The notes: a model not told the origin generated them from the letters alone. DNA of 64,000 nucleotides from Alcanivorax sp. DG881 (GCF_000155615.1 NZ_DS989915.1:1472449-1536448), one strand, 5' to 3'; counted from the first letter of the stretch, positions 19,230-28,347 are shown. Made by a program: numbers and translations.

Positions 19230-21005
19230 TTAAAACAGATCCGCATCCAGGTCCATCATGGTAGCCGCCCCACTGTTCAGCTGGGCAGCCAGGGACTGGG
19301 CTTTCGGCAACACACGCTGGAAGTAGTACTGACCGGTGATGCGCTTGGCTTTGACGAAGTCATCATCACGACCGTCTGTGGCCGCCAGCATCTGGGCCCA
19401 CAGCCATGCGTAGATCACATACCCGAAGATATCCAGATACTCCACCGCACCGGCACTGATGGCATCCGGGTTGTCACCGGCCTGGGCCAGCAGCGTATCG
19501 GTGGAGGACTTCAGCAGTGCCAAAGCCGCTTGCAGGTCCTCTTTTACTGCAGCCAGCTGCGCGTTGTCGGCATTGGCATCAACCCAGGCCTGGGCATCCG
19601 CCAGGAATGCATCCACGGACTTGCCGCCGTTGCGAGCCACTTTGCGGCCGGCCAGGTCGAGGGCCTGAATGCCGTTGGTGCCTTCGTAGATCTGGGAAAT
19701 ACGGCAATCACGAACGAACTGCTCCATGCCCCACTCACGGATATAACCGTGACCACCGAACACCTGCTGACCGGTGATGGTGGTATCCAGGCCACGGTCG
19801 GTGAAGAAGGCCTTGGCAATCGGGGTCAACAGCGCCACGCGATCTTCCGCTTTTTTCTTGGCGTCTGCGTCTTCGCTGAACTTGGAGGTATCCAGCTGCA
19901 TGCCCACGTAGGCGGCCAGTGCACGGCCCCCTTCGTTGATGGCACGCATGTTCATCAGCATGCGGCGCACATCACCGTGCACGATGATCGGATCCGCTGG
20001 CCCTTCCGGGTTTTTCGCGCCGGTGGCGCTGCGGCCCTGCAGACGTTCGCGGGCGTATTCCACCGCGCTCTGGTAGCTGGCTTCACCCAGGCCCAGGCCT
20101 TGCAGACCGATAGACAAACGCTCGTAGTTCATCATGGTGAACATGCACGCCAGCCCCTGGTTCGGCTCACCGATGATCCAGCCTTTGGCATCGTCGAAGT
20201 TCATCACGCAAGTGGCCGAGCCCTTGATGCCCATCTTGTGCTCGATGGAACCACAGGTAGCGCCATTGGCCTCGCCCGGGTTGTTGTCCGCATCGGGCAG
20301 GAACTTGGGCACCAGGAACAGGGAGATGCCTTTGGAGCCAGCCGGCGCGTCCGGCAGCTTGGCCAGCACCAGGTGGATATGGTTGCCGGTCAGGTCATGC
20401 TCGCCGCCGGTGATGAAAATCTTGGTGCCGGTGATGTTGAAGGAGCCATCATCGTTGGGCACGGCCTTGGTGCGCAGGATGCCCAGATCGGTCCCGGAGT
20501 GAGGTTCGGTCAGGCACATGGTGCCGCTCCACTCACCGCTGTAGAGCTTGGGCAAGTACTGCCCCTTCAGCTCTTCAGAGGCATGCGCGTCTACCGCCAG
20601 GCAGGCACCGCTGGTCAGCGCCGGGTACAGGGCAAACGAAGAGCAGGCACTGTGCATCATTTCTTCGAACAGTACCGCCAGTGACTTGGGCATACCCTGG
20701 CCACCGAACTCCGGGTTACCGGAAAATGCGCTCCAGCCGTTTTCGGCGAACGTCTTGAATGCATCCTTGAAACCGTCCGGGGTGGTTACTTCCCCGTCGT
20801 TCCAGGTACAGCCCTGCTCATCGCTGTTACGATTCAGCGGGAACAGCAGGCCTTCGGTCATTTTGCCCGCTTCTTCCAGAATGGCATCGGACAAATCCTG
20901 AGTCACCTCTGCGGTGGCCGGCATGGAGGCCCAGAGCTGATCCGCTTTGAACACATCGTTGAGAACAAAACGCATGTCCTCGAGGGGGGCTTTATAGGTC
21001 GCCAT
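19230..21005 (-). CDS. Acyl-CoA dehydrogenase, long (about 590 residue) DmdC-like type
   Basis: A 591-residue flavoenzyme that would oxidise an acyl-CoA to the 2-enoyl-CoA. Visible features are the FAD-binding segment (MCLTEPHSGTDLGIL), the SIEHKMGIKGSATC block, FGGHGYIREWGMEQ and the catalytic-Glu motif YEGTNGIQALDL. An extra C-terminal domain of about 150 residues ends in MMDLDADLF, as in the DmdC-like subfamily rather than 380-residue short dehydrogenases. The ATG at 21005 (MATYKAP) was chosen because it follows a GGGAG site and aligns with the paralogue at 24908-26704. The chain length or actual substrate cannot be read from the sequence; fatty-acid beta-oxidation is the likely context. 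Confidence 0.92.
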   Translation of the reverse strand: MATYKAPLEDMRFVLNDVFKADQLWASMPATAEVTQDLSDAILEEAGKMTEGLLFPLNRNSDEQGCTWNDGEVTTPDGFKDAFKTFAENGWSAFSGNPEFGGQGMPKSLAVLFEEMMHSACSSFALYPALTSGACLAVDAHASEELKGQYLPKLYSGEWSGTMCLTEPHSGTDLGILRTKAVPNDDGSFNITGTKIFITGGEHDLTGNHIHLVLAKLPDAPAGSKGISLFLVPKFLPDADNNPGEANGATCGSIEHKMGIKGSATCVMNFDDAKGWIIGEPNQGLACMFTMMNYERLSIGLQGLGLGEASYQSAVEYARERLQGRSATGAKNPEGPADPIIVHGDVRRMLMNMRAINEGGRALAAYVGMQLDTSKFSEDADAKKKAEDRVALLTPIAKAFFTDRGLDTTITGQQVFGGHGYIREWGMEQFVRDCRISQIYEGTNGIQALDLAGRKVARNGGKSVDAFLADAQAWVDANADNAQLAAVKEDLQAALALLKSSTDTLLAQAGDNPDAISAGAVEYLDIFGYVIYAWLWAQMLAATDGRDDDFVKAKRITGQYYFQRVLPKAQSLAAQLNSGAATMMDLDADLF

Positions 21006-21212
21006 TTGCACATCTCCCGAAAGTTGGCAGGGTGCGAATTTTAGGCAGCCCGGCGGCCGGGTTACAGGCTTATTTGTGACCCGGCGTTCATACCACGTAT
21101 TTCGCCGTTTTATTGCGCTTCCAGCCGCCTCCCCACCCTGCAGGATCGAGGCTCGACACGGGCAATCGATATCGCAGACTTTCAAACAGAAACAAGACTC
21201 CCGTAACGATTC

Positions 21213-21240
21213 AATTTGGTGCACTATAGTGCACCAAATT
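21213..21240. promoter_or_regulatory. Perfect 28-bp palindrome upstream of gdhA
   Basis: The left arm is AATTTGGTGCACTA and the right arm is its exact reverse complement with no spacer. It ends 37 bp before the chosen gdhA start and contains TATAGT, which could be a -10 element. It is probably a dimeric operator. The GCAC/GTGC core recalls NtrC sites, but the spacing (4 instead of 7) does not fit those. Confidence 0.7.
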
Positions 21241-21277
21241 AATGCAACTCCATTTCCCCAAAGCTCAGGACCCCCTT

Positions 21278-22615
21278 ATGCCATCAGGGTTACAGGACTT
21301 TCTTCAGCATATAAAACAGCGCGACCCGGAACAAACCGCTTTCCATCAGGCAAGCGAAGAAGTGCTGCGCTCACTCTGGCCTTTTCTGGAACAAAACCCG
21401 AAATATCGGTCCATGGGGCTGCTAGAAAGACTTGTTGAGCCTGAGCGGGTAATCCAGTTCAGGGTGGCGTGGCAGGATGATAACGGTCAAGTGCATGTCA
21501 ATCGCGGTTACCGTGTGCAGATGAACAGCGCCATCGGCCCCTACAAAGGCGGGCTGCGTTTCCATCCATCGGTCAACCTGGGCATTCTCAAATTCCTCGC
21601 CTTTGAGCAAACGTTTAAAAACTCGTTGACCTCCCTGCCCATGGGCTCCGGCAAGGGCGGCGCGGACTTTGACCCCAAAGGGAAGTCCGACGCCGAAATC
21701 ATGCGCTTCTGCCAAGCGTTTATCGCCGAGCTGTTCCGCCACATTGGTCCGAACCTGGATATCCCTGCCGGGGATATCGGCGTCGGCGCCCGGGAAGTGG
21801 GCTACATGTTTGGCATGTACAAAAAACTCACCAATGAATTCACCGGCACCTTTACCGGAAAAGGCTTCTCCTTCGGCGGCTCACGAATTCGCCCGGAAGC
21901 CACTGGTTATGGCTGCGTTTATTTCGTTGAAGAAATGATGAAAACCCGCCATAGCGGGCTGGAAGGAAAGCAGACCTTGATTTCCGGCTCCGGCAATGTG
22001 GCCCAGTTTGCCGCCCGCAAGGTACTGGATTTGGGTGGCAAGGTGCTCACCCTTTCCGATTCCAGCGGCACGTTGTTCTTCCCACAGGGAATGACAGAAG
22101 ACGATCTGCTTTATATTGCCGAGCTGAAGAATGAGCGCCGGGCACGGCTCAGCGAAGCCAGCAAGGATCTGGATGTTGAATATCTGGAAGGCCAGCGCCC
22201 ATGGCACATCCCCTGCGATATCGCCCTGCCATGCGCAACCCAGAATGAACTGGACGGTGAGAACGCCCGGACCCTGATCAAAAATAATTGCCAGGTGGTT
22301 GCCGAAGGCGCCAACATGCCTTGCACCCTCGAAGCCATGGATATCTTCCGCGACGCCGACACCCTGTTTGCTCCGGGCAAGGCAGCCAACGCCGGAGGCG
22401 TTACGGTATCCGGACTGGAAATGAGTCAGAACAGCTTGCGCTTGAACTGGACGTCCGGCGAAGTGGACGAGCGACTGCATTCAATCATGCAGCGCATCCA
22501 CCACTCCTGCCTGGAGTACGGAAAAATCGACGGCACCACTGACTATGTCCGAGGTGCCAATATTGCGGGTTTTGTCAAAGTCGCTGATGCCATGCTGGCA
22601 CAGGGCGTGGTGTAG
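21278..22615 (+). CDS. gdhA: Glutamate dehydrogenase (NADP-type)
   Basis: A 445-residue enzyme making glutamate from 2-oxoglutarate and ammonium. It aligns with E. coli GdhA throughout: SSAIGPYKGG-like (NSAIGPYKGGLRFHPSVN), the catalytic-lysine block GSGKGGADFDPKGKSD, DIPAGDIGVGAREVGYM, the nucleotide-binding stretch ISGSGNVAQFAARK and PGKAANAGGV. The ATG at 21278 was preferred to an ATG 36 bp upstream because it has a CAGGA site at good spacing and aligns with the E. coli start. It stands alone, and the palindrome just upstream suggests its own regulator. NADP preference is inferred from family resemblance. Confidence 0.95.
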   Translation: MPSGLQDFLQHIKQRDPEQTAFHQASEEVLRSLWPFLEQNPKYRSMGLLERLVEPERVIQFRVAWQDDNGQVHVNRGYRVQMNSAIGPYKGGLRFHPSVNLGILKFLAFEQTFKNSLTSLPMGSGKGGADFDPKGKSDAEIMRFCQAFIAELFRHIGPNLDIPAGDIGVGAREVGYMFGMYKKLTNEFTGTFTGKGFSFGGSRIRPEATGYGCVYFVEEMMKTRHSGLEGKQTLISGSGNVAQFAARKVLDLGGKVLTLSDSSGTLFFPQGMTEDDLLYIAELKNERRARLSEASKDLDVEYLEGQRPWHIPCDIALPCATQNELDGENARTLIKNNCQVVAEGANMPCTLEAMDIFRDADTLFAPGKAANAGGVTVSGLEMSQNSLRLNWTSGEVDERLHSIMQRIHHSCLEYGKIDGTTDYVRGANIAGFVKVADAMLAQGVV

Positions 22616-22631
22616 CAAGGCCCCAACAGAC

Positions 22632-22670
22632 ACAAACAGGCAGGCCGGCATTACCGGCCAGCTTGTTTGT
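22632..22670. terminator. Hairpin between gdhA and the DUF454 gene
   Basis: A long stem pairs ACAAACAGGCAGGCCGG with CCGGCCAGCTTGTTTGT (15 of 17 bases) around a five-base loop. The stop codon of the convergent DUF454 gene lies in the loop. The following T-rich bases (CTTTGTG) are weak for a rho-independent terminator. Confidence 0.6.
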
Positions 22671-23052
22671 CTTTGTGCTCGAGATTCGCGGCTAGCGGCT
22701 CCGGCCGTGCCCACAGCCAACTGGCAGTCAGCGCCAATATCGCCGGCACCCCCAACTTCACAGCCACATGGGCACCGGAAAAAGCAATAATCACCACACT
22801 GAGCAGCATCATCACCGAAGCAGCGATTTTAGCCCGGCGCGATACCGCGCCCTGCTCGCGCCAGTCACGGATGCTCGGACCGTATTTCGGATGCCCCAGC
22901 AGCCAAGCTTCCAGCCGGGGCCAGCCACGGGTTCCCGCCCAGGCGGCCACCAGCAGAAACGGCACCGTGGGCAGGCCGGGGATCACCACACCGATCATCC
23001 CCAGGGCCACGCAGAACACCGCCAGTAATCGCCAGGCAACGACTCTGATCAT
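22651..23052 (-). CDS. DUF454 (YbaN-like) small inner-membrane protein
   Basis: A 133-residue protein with an N-terminal hydrophobic pair containing the family signature G-x-x-x-P-x-L-P-T-x-P-F (GVVIPGLPTVPFLLVAAW). This is followed by a cytosolic stretch (HPKYGPSIRDWREQGAVSRRAK, shown for the family's typical R-x-W pattern) and two further hydrophobic segments. It belongs to the YbaN/DUF454 family, whose function is unknown. It converges on gdhA, with its stop inside the shared hairpin. The start has a GGAG-containing upstream region. There is no link in function to its neighbours that I can see. Confidence 0.85.
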   Translation of the reverse strand: MIRVVAWRLLAVFCVALGMIGVVIPGLPTVPFLLVAAWAGTRGWPRLEAWLLGHPKYGPSIRDWREQGAVSRRAKIAASVMMLLSVVIIAFSGAHVAVKLGVPAILALTASWLWARPEPLAANLEHKDKQAGR

Positions 23053-23173
23053 TGCTCACACTCCTGAAACGTCACTACAGCATGCACCAGTACGCCTGAA
23101 TTGAAAAAACCTCCACAATCAAACGCCTGATGACTGACGTCAACGAGTACAGCAACGCAGTGACCGGACAGAG

Positions 23174-24691
23174 CTAGGGAACCTCTGAACCACTTTCTGC
23201 AGGCAACTCCCCGTCCTGTGGGACGGTCTGGGCATCCCCGGCAGCGCCAGCCAGTCCACTGGCCGCTTCAAGGCGCTGCTTGAGCATCGCAACCGGAATG
23301 GTCTCGCCATTAAGCACCACCTCATCACCACTGGCGTTGAGTACACTGCTCCACCGATCACCCTGCTGAACCACCAGCCCCTGGGCAGCCAAACCGGGCA
23401 ACCGCATGGCTAACGGCGGTGGAATAACGGCTTGATTCATATCCACCTGCACAGAGACATCCAGCATCTGGTTCATTTGCTGCTCGGTGAGACCCTGCAG
23501 CTCTTGCAGTGGCAAGTTACGGCCCTCAAGCCCGAGATAGCGGGTACGGGCATCCAGGCTAAGCTGGCGCTCATCAGCATTGTCCACCAGCAATTGCATG
23601 GCCAGGCGGCTGTCACCGGGGTGCAGCAACTGCTCCCCGATCACCGTCATCATCTCGTCAATCAGCGTCTTGATTCTGGCAATCGTTTGCTGCGGATCCG
23701 CCGGCTCACTGTTGGCCATGGCCCCCAGCAGCATGTTGGTTTGCAGCTGGTCCAGTTCGTTGTTGAGGGCGTTGACCTTGATTAACGCCTGCTTGTCCAG
23801 GCCGGCGTAATTCATGCCCAGGTAAGCACTGTCCATCGGCATGGGCACCATGGCGCCGATAACGTTATCCACCCACAAGCCACTTTTACCGGCCAGCGTG
23901 TCACCATCATCCTGGCTGCTACCCTGCAGGGTAAAATCGAACCCCAGCAGCGGCAGGTCATTCTGCGCATACACCAGCCCCTTGCCGTTCAGGTTCATGT
24001 CGGTCAGCGGCAGGATGTCGCCAAGCATATCCACCACATCCACCGAGCCGGTCAGCGATTCAATCGCCATTTGCCCCTGTGGTGCATTGATATTCAGCCC
24101 CTTGAGCGTCACAAAGCTGTTCACCGGGTAGCCGTCGATATTCGGGCGATGCACATCCACCTGAAGCTGTTCCAGCACGATCTTGCCCATGGGCGAATCC
24201 AGATCGACCGGGGCGAGCGCCACCCGAATACGGACGCTGCCATCAAAACCATAAAAGCTGTTCCCGACGAGAGGAGCCTTGCCCTTGAACAGTTGCTCGA
24301 CCAGCGCCTTGCTCTCAGGCGGCAAAGCCGACAGGTCCAGCACTTCCCGGGTGCTGGCCAGGCCGACCTTCAGCCCATCATCGGTGAACGCCAGCGGGCC
24401 ATGATGGATCGTGCTCAGCGAACAAACCTGACCGGACAACGCCGCCGCTTGCGGCATGGCCGCCAGCTCTCCCTGAATGATCAGGCAGGTATGCGCACTG
24501 GAGGACAACAAACCACGCTCGTAACGCACTACATCCAGCAGAATATCCTTCTGCCCCGGCAGTATTTCCATCTTCGCGACTTCATCGCGGACCACCTGCT
24601 CAACCCGCAGGCCCACATAAAAGGTAGCCGCCAACCATGCCGCTACCGGCAGTACGACCAGCACTACAACCAGCACGAGTCCTTTTTTCAT
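23174..24691 (-). CDS. DUF945 (YdgA-like) membrane-anchored periplasmic protein
   Basis: A 505-residue protein with one N-terminal membrane anchor (GLVLVVVLVVLPVAAWLAA) and a large periplasmic part rich in short beta-strand patterns. The order of conserved segments (VGLRVEQVV, YERGLLSS, VVDMLGDI, LDARTRYLGLEG) matches the YdgA/DUF945 family. Members are found in many gammaproteobacteria and have been linked to envelope or motility traits, but the biochemical role is unknown. The ATG at 24691 follows an AGGGGG site; the longer frame adds only a basic stretch. It has Gln-, Asp- and Ala-rich C-terminal residues after the last strand region. It is probably a single-gene unit. Confidence 0.8.
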   Translation of the reverse strand: MKKGLVLVVVLVVLPVAAWLAATFYVGLRVEQVVRDEVAKMEILPGQKDILLDVVRYERGLLSSSAHTCLIIQGELAAMPQAAALSGQVCSLSTIHHGPLAFTDDGLKVGLASTREVLDLSALPPESKALVEQLFKGKAPLVGNSFYGFDGSVRIRVALAPVDLDSPMGKIVLEQLQVDVHRPNIDGYPVNSFVTLKGLNINAPQGQMAIESLTGSVDVVDMLGDILPLTDMNLNGKGLVYAQNDLPLLGFDFTLQGSSQDDGDTLAGKSGLWVDNVIGAMVPMPMDSAYLGMNYAGLDKQALIKVNALNNELDQLQTNMLLGAMANSEPADPQQTIARIKTLIDEMMTVIGEQLLHPGDSRLAMQLLVDNADERQLSLDARTRYLGLEGRNLPLQELQGLTEQQMNQMLDVSVQVDMNQAVIPPPLAMRLPGLAAQGLVVQQGDRWSSVLNASGDEVVLNGETIPVAMLKQRLEAASGLAGAAGDAQTVPQDGELPAESGSEVP

Positions 24692-24860
24692 GGGTATTCC
24701 CCCTTCGTCCCTGTTACCCCGTTTTTTGAAGTGCATCACTATAGCGGAAAAACACCGGGAGTAACGATCAGCCCGCCAACCACCACAGGCACGTTATCTC
24801 TCGCTAACCTGGCGTTGCACCGATTCAATTCCGCGTTGTCTTGAACCCAAAAATGAAGCA

Positions 24861-24893
24861 AAAAAAAGCCCGCCAAGAGAGGCGGGCTTTTTT
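24861..24893. terminator. Bidirectional rho-independent terminator
   Basis: The stem AGCCCGCC/GGCGGGCT is flanked by an A run on the left and a T run on the right. It ends transcription of the acyl-CoA dehydrogenase on the minus strand, 15 bp after its stop. Confidence 0.9.
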
Positions 24894-24907
24894 ATCTACA
24901 GGAAAAA

Positions 24908-26704
24908 TCAGAATGCAAAGTGTTCCGCATCCAGATCCATCATGCAGTCCAGACCACCTTCGATGGCGCCTTTATGGCCAGCCACGCGCGGCAGGATACG
25001 CTTGAAGTAGAAGCGTGCAGTGCTGATCTTGGCCTTGTAGAAGTCCTCATCACCGGCACCGGATTCCAGTGCGGCATGGGCCACGGACGCCATACGGGCC
25101 CACAGGTAGGCCAGGGTCACGTAGCCGGAGTACATCAGGTAGTCCACCGAGGCGGCGCCCACGTATTCCGGGTTCTGCATGGCCTGCATGCCGATGGCCT
25201 GAGTCAGCTCGCCCCATTCCTTGTTGTAGCCGGCCAGCGGCTCCAGGAATTCTTTCAGGTCCGCATTGTCGCCATTGGCTTCACAGAACTGGTGCACGAT
25301 CTTGGTGAAGTTACGCAGGGCCTGCCCCTGAGTCATCATCACTTTGCGGCCCAGCAGATCCAGCGCCTGGATACCGGTGGTGCCTTCGTACAGGGTAGAG
25401 ATACGGGCATCACGTACGTTCTGCTCCATGCCCCACTCACGGATAAAGCCGTGGCCACCGTAGATCTGCACACCGTGGTTAGCGGCTTCCAGGCCCGCTT
25501 CGGTCACGAACGCCTTGGCGATCGGGGTCAGCAGAGCCATCAGGTCGTCGGCTTCCTTACGGGCCGCTTCGTCTTTCTCCAGCTTCACCTTGTCACCCAG
25601 CTGGGCACACAGGTAAACCAGTGCACGACCACCTTCCGCGAAGGACTTGGAGGTCAGCAGCATGCGACGCACGTCCGGGTGAACGATGATCGGGTCCGCC
25701 GGGCCTTCCGGGTTTTTCGGGCCAGACAGGCTACGCATGGCCAGACGATCCTTGGCGTAGGTCAGACCACCCTGGAAACCGATTTCAGCGTGGGCAACAC
25801 CCTGAATGGCCGTGCCCAGACGGGCAAAGTTCATAAAGGTGAACATGCAGTTCAGGCCTTTGTTCTCCGGACCGATCAGGTAACCGGTAGCACCGTCGAA
25901 GTTCATTACGCAGGTAGCGGAAGCCTTGATGCCCATCTTGTGTTCGATGGAACCACAGGTCACCGCATTGCGCTCACCCACACTGCCGTTACCGTCGGTG
26001 AGGAACTTGGGCACGATGAACAGGGAAATACCCTTGGTACCTTTCGGGGCACCCGGCAGACGGGCCAGCACGATGTGGATGATGTTCTCAGCCATATCGT
26101 GTTCGCCGGCGGAGATGAAGATCTTGGTGCCGGTGATGCTGTAGGAACCGTCTGCGTTAGGCTCGGCCTTGGACTTGAGAATGCCCAGGTCGGAACCACA
26201 GCTCGGCTCGGTCAGGCACATGGTGCCGGTCCACTCACCGCTGGTCAGCTTGGGCAGGTAGCCGTTTTTCTGCTCGTCGGTACCGTGCTCTTCGATGGTC
26301 GCAACCGCACCGTGGGACAGGCCCGGGTACATGCTCCAGGACCAGTTGGCGGAACCGGTCATTTCAGAAATCGCGATACCAGCAGAACCGGGCAGGCCCT
26401 GGCCGCCGAATTCCGGGTCGCCGCCCATGGCCGGCCAGCCGCCTTCCACGTATTTGGTATAGGCTTCTTTAAAGCCTTTCGGCGTGGTCACCACACCGTT
26501 ATCGAAACCACAGCCTTCCTCATCACCGGAACGGTTCAGGGGAGCCAGCTCGTTTTCGGAGAACTTGGCGCCTTCTTCCAGGAAAGCATTCAGCAGTTCG
26601 CTGTTGATGTCTTCCAGACCCAGGCTGGCGTAGTGGCCATCCAGATCCAGCACTTCATTCAGTACAAAGCGCATATCGCGCAGGGGAGCCTTGTAATCCG
26701 GCAT
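24908..26704 (-). CDS. Acyl-CoA dehydrogenase, second long DmdC-like paralogue
   Basis: A 598-residue paralogue of the enzyme at 19230-21005, similar along its whole length. It has MCLTEPSCGSDLGIL at the flavin site, GSIEHKMGIKASATC, IYGGHGFIREWGMEQ and the catalytic-Glu motif YEGTTGIQALDL. The C-terminal extension ends in MMDLDAEHFAF. It would carry out the first step of fatty-acid beta-oxidation; differing residues in the binding region suggest a different chain-length preference from the paralogue, which is inference. A PsrA-type operator sits about 140 bp upstream, as expected for a fatty-acid degradation gene under fatty-acid control. It is monocistronic, with a strong terminator directly downstream. 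Confidence 0.92.
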   Translation of the reverse strand: MPDYKAPLRDMRFVLNEVLDLDGHYASLGLEDINSELLNAFLEEGAKFSENELAPLNRSGDEEGCGFDNGVVTTPKGFKEAYTKYVEGGWPAMGGDPEFGGQGLPGSAGIAISEMTGSANWSWSMYPGLSHGAVATIEEHGTDEQKNGYLPKLTSGEWTGTMCLTEPSCGSDLGILKSKAEPNADGSYSITGTKIFISAGEHDMAENIIHIVLARLPGAPKGTKGISLFIVPKFLTDGNGSVGERNAVTCGSIEHKMGIKASATCVMNFDGATGYLIGPENKGLNCMFTFMNFARLGTAIQGVAHAEIGFQGGLTYAKDRLAMRSLSGPKNPEGPADPIIVHPDVRRMLLTSKSFAEGGRALVYLCAQLGDKVKLEKDEAARKEADDLMALLTPIAKAFVTEAGLEAANHGVQIYGGHGFIREWGMEQNVRDARISTLYEGTTGIQALDLLGRKVMMTQGQALRNFTKIVHQFCEANGDNADLKEFLEPLAGYNKEWGELTQAIGMQAMQNPEYVGAASVDYLMYSGYVTLAYLWARMASVAHAALESGAGDEDFYKAKISTARFYFKRILPRVAGHKGAIEGGLDCMMDLDAEHFAF

Positions 26705-27013
26705 CTCAAATCTCCCTTAAATTACCGGTGACAATGAGGCGGGCCGCGGCTCGCCAGTGTAGGGGAGTCTCTGAAGTACTCCTTGGGACGCTAATCTTAG
26801 GTCAGGCCTCCAGCACGTCTCCACCCCTATTTGTGACCCGCAAGTCAAACAAGCGTTTGAAACTACCGTTTGCCCTCTAACCGCGCTGATTTAAAAGGCA
26901 TTTACCTGGCAACCGTAAAAAAGCACCGGTCTGCCCCCGTTGACCTCTCAAGCCCCTCGGGTTTCGGTATACTCGCGGGATTACGGTTTAACAGCCTGTT
27001 AAGGAATAGTGAA
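26705..27013. promoter_or_regulatory. Divergent promoter region with PsrA-type box
   Basis: This 309-bp gap separates the acyl-CoA dehydrogenase (minus) from the Trm112-like gene (plus). It holds the PsrA-type palindrome. It also holds TATTTGTGACCCG (26828-26840), which recurs exactly at 21071-21083 upstream of the other acyl-CoA dehydrogenase. GGTATACT near 26968 is a plausible -10 for the plus gene. Confidence 0.5.
26845..26860. promoter_or_regulatory. PsrA-type operator
   Basis: TCAAACAAGCGTTTGA is a palindrome that fits the Pseudomonas PsrA consensus (G/C)AAAC-N2-4-GTTT(G/C). PsrA represses fatty-acid degradation genes and is released by long-chain acyl signals. It lies upstream of the acyl-CoA dehydrogenase at 24908-26704. 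Confidence 0.6.
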
Positions 27014-27202
27014 ATGATTGATCCCAACCTGCTGGATATTCTGGTTTGCCCGGTGAGCAAAGCACCGCTGATCTACGATGAAAAGTCGGCTGAACTGAAG
27101 TGCAAGGCCAGTGGCCTGGCCTACCCGGTACGCGACGGCATCCCTGTCATGCTGGAAGAGCAAGCTCGCACCATGGGTGATGAGGAAGCTCAATCGCTGT
27201 AG
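27014..27202 (+). CDS. Trm112-family small protein (YcaR-like)
   Basis: A 62-residue protein of the Trm112/UPF0434 family. It begins [19 protein letters not shown] and carries the typical [13 protein letters not shown] block ([18 protein letters not shown]). One cysteine is in LVCPVSK and another in LKCKASG, fewer than the four of zinc-binding members. E. coli YcaR is usually next to lpxK and kdsB, but here neither is present. The bacterial role is unclear; the eukaryotic relative activates methyltransferases. An AAGGAA site sits just before the ATG. It is followed 39 bp later by pldA on the same strand and may be cotranscribed. Confidence 0.88.
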   Translation: MIDPNLLDILVCPVSKAPLIYDEKSAELKCKASGLAYPVRDGIPVMLEEQARTMGDEEAQSL

Positions 27203-27241
27203 AGCCCCGCCACATAACACTTCGCCACAGGAAGGCCTTTT

Positions 27242-28279
27242 ATGCATAAGCGGCTTTGTTTTGCCCTGGCGCTGGCCAGCTCCCCGTTGTGCGCTCAGGA
27301 GCCCGTCGATAACGACACGCCGGTTCCCGATACCGCCCCCGCCAGCATGACCGAAGAGCAAAAGCTTAATGACTGCCTGTTGCGCAGCGCCCAGACCGCC
27401 AACGGCAAGGTAACCTTGCAGGAGATGCGTGGCTGGTGCACCAATGGCGAAGAACAGGACAAGATCAGCGCCCACGAAGATGCACTGCGGGCCAGACTAG
27501 CACTGGAGAACACCACCCAGGGCAACCCCTTCGTCATTACTCCCCATCGCCGTAATTACCTGCTGCCCTACAGCTACTGGTCCAACCGGCAGTGGAACGA
27601 CCCCACCAAGAACGACAGCGACCTGCAGCCCACCGAGGTGAAATTCCAGTTATCGCTGAAAGCCCCGATCAAGGAAAAGATTGTGGATGACATCACCCTG
27701 TGGATGGCATTCACCGGCACCTTTTACTGGCAGGCCTATAACAGCGAGCTCTCTGCCCCGTTCCGCGAAGCCAATTACGAACCTGAGCTGTTCATTACCA
27801 AGCCCATCGACTGGCAGATCGGCCCGCTGGACTCGGAGCTGCTCGCCATGGGGGTGGTCCATGAATCCAACGGCCAGGATGTCCCGGTATCGCGCAGCTG
27901 GAACCGGGTTTTCCTGAACTATATTTTCAAGACCAACGATTATTACTGGTCCTTCAAACCCTGGTATCGCATACCGGAAGATGAGAAAGACGATCCGCTG
28001 GATCCCCGTGGTGACGACAACCCGGATATCGAAAAGTACATGGGTAACTTTGAACTGGAAGTGGCCCGCCCGTTCGGCAATCACGTGATTGAACTGATGC
28101 TGCGCAATAATCTGCGTTCGGAAAACAAGGGTGCCGCCCGCATCAACTATTCGTTCCCGTTAAGCAAGCGTTTCAAAGGGCTGGTACAGGTGTTCTCGGG
28201 TTACGGGGATTCGCTGATCAACTACGACAATTATGAAAACCGCTACAGCTTCGGGATTCTGTTGACGGATTCATTGTAA
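27242..28279 (+). CDS. pldA: Outer-membrane phospholipase A
   Basis: A 345-residue OMPLA. It has a signal peptide (MHKRLCFALALASSPLCAQ), an N-terminal region of about 90 residues, then a 12-strand barrel. The active-site block HESNGQDVPVSRSWNR contains the His and Ser of the H-x-S pair and the Asn in R-S-W-N-R, the catalytic triad of E. coli PldA. The enzyme hydrolyses phospholipids in the outer membrane when lipid asymmetry is lost. The C-terminal segment ends in alternating residues with a final Leu rather than the usual aromatic (FGILLTDSL). An AGGAAGG site lies before the start. The extra Cys pair near residues 45 and 66 is not in the E. coli protein. Confidence 0.93.
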   Translation: MHKRLCFALALASSPLCAQEPVDNDTPVPDTAPASMTEEQKLNDCLLRSAQTANGKVTLQEMRGWCTNGEEQDKISAHEDALRARLALENTTQGNPFVITPHRRNYLLPYSYWSNRQWNDPTKNDSDLQPTEVKFQLSLKAPIKEKIVDDITLWMAFTGTFYWQAYNSELSAPFREANYEPELFITKPIDWQIGPLDSELLAMGVVHESNGQDVPVSRSWNRVFLNYIFKTNDYYWSFKPWYRIPEDEKDDPLDPRGDDNPDIEKYMGNFELEVARPFGNHVIELMLRNNLRSENKGAARINYSFPLSKRFKGLVQVFSGYGDSLINYDNYENRYSFGILLTDSL

Positions 28280-28347
28280 GAGACGCATAGAGAGACGCAA
28301 CACGCTGCACGCATCATGCAACACGGAAGAATCAGCATGATGCGTGC
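28279..28347 (+). repeat. Dispersed repeat family 1 with a long hairpin, copy 2
   Basis: It starts on the last base of pldA with AGAGACGC, continues with GACGCAACACGCTGCACGC, and contains a 13-bp perfect stem (GCACGCATCATGC, 28307-28319, with its complement at 28335-28347) around a 15-base loop. It sits between convergent genes and may serve as a terminator. Confidence 0.65.

Noticed and set aside
21213-21240. The gdhA palindrome as an NtrC site
   Set aside because: The GCAC and GTGC halves are four bases apart; known NtrC sites have seven, and no sigma-54 promoter with correct spacing is present.
24920-26731. A 603-residue plus-strand frame opposite the second acyl-CoA dehydrogenase
   Set aside because: It mirrors the dehydrogenase codons; the real protein on the minus strand has all catalytic motifs.
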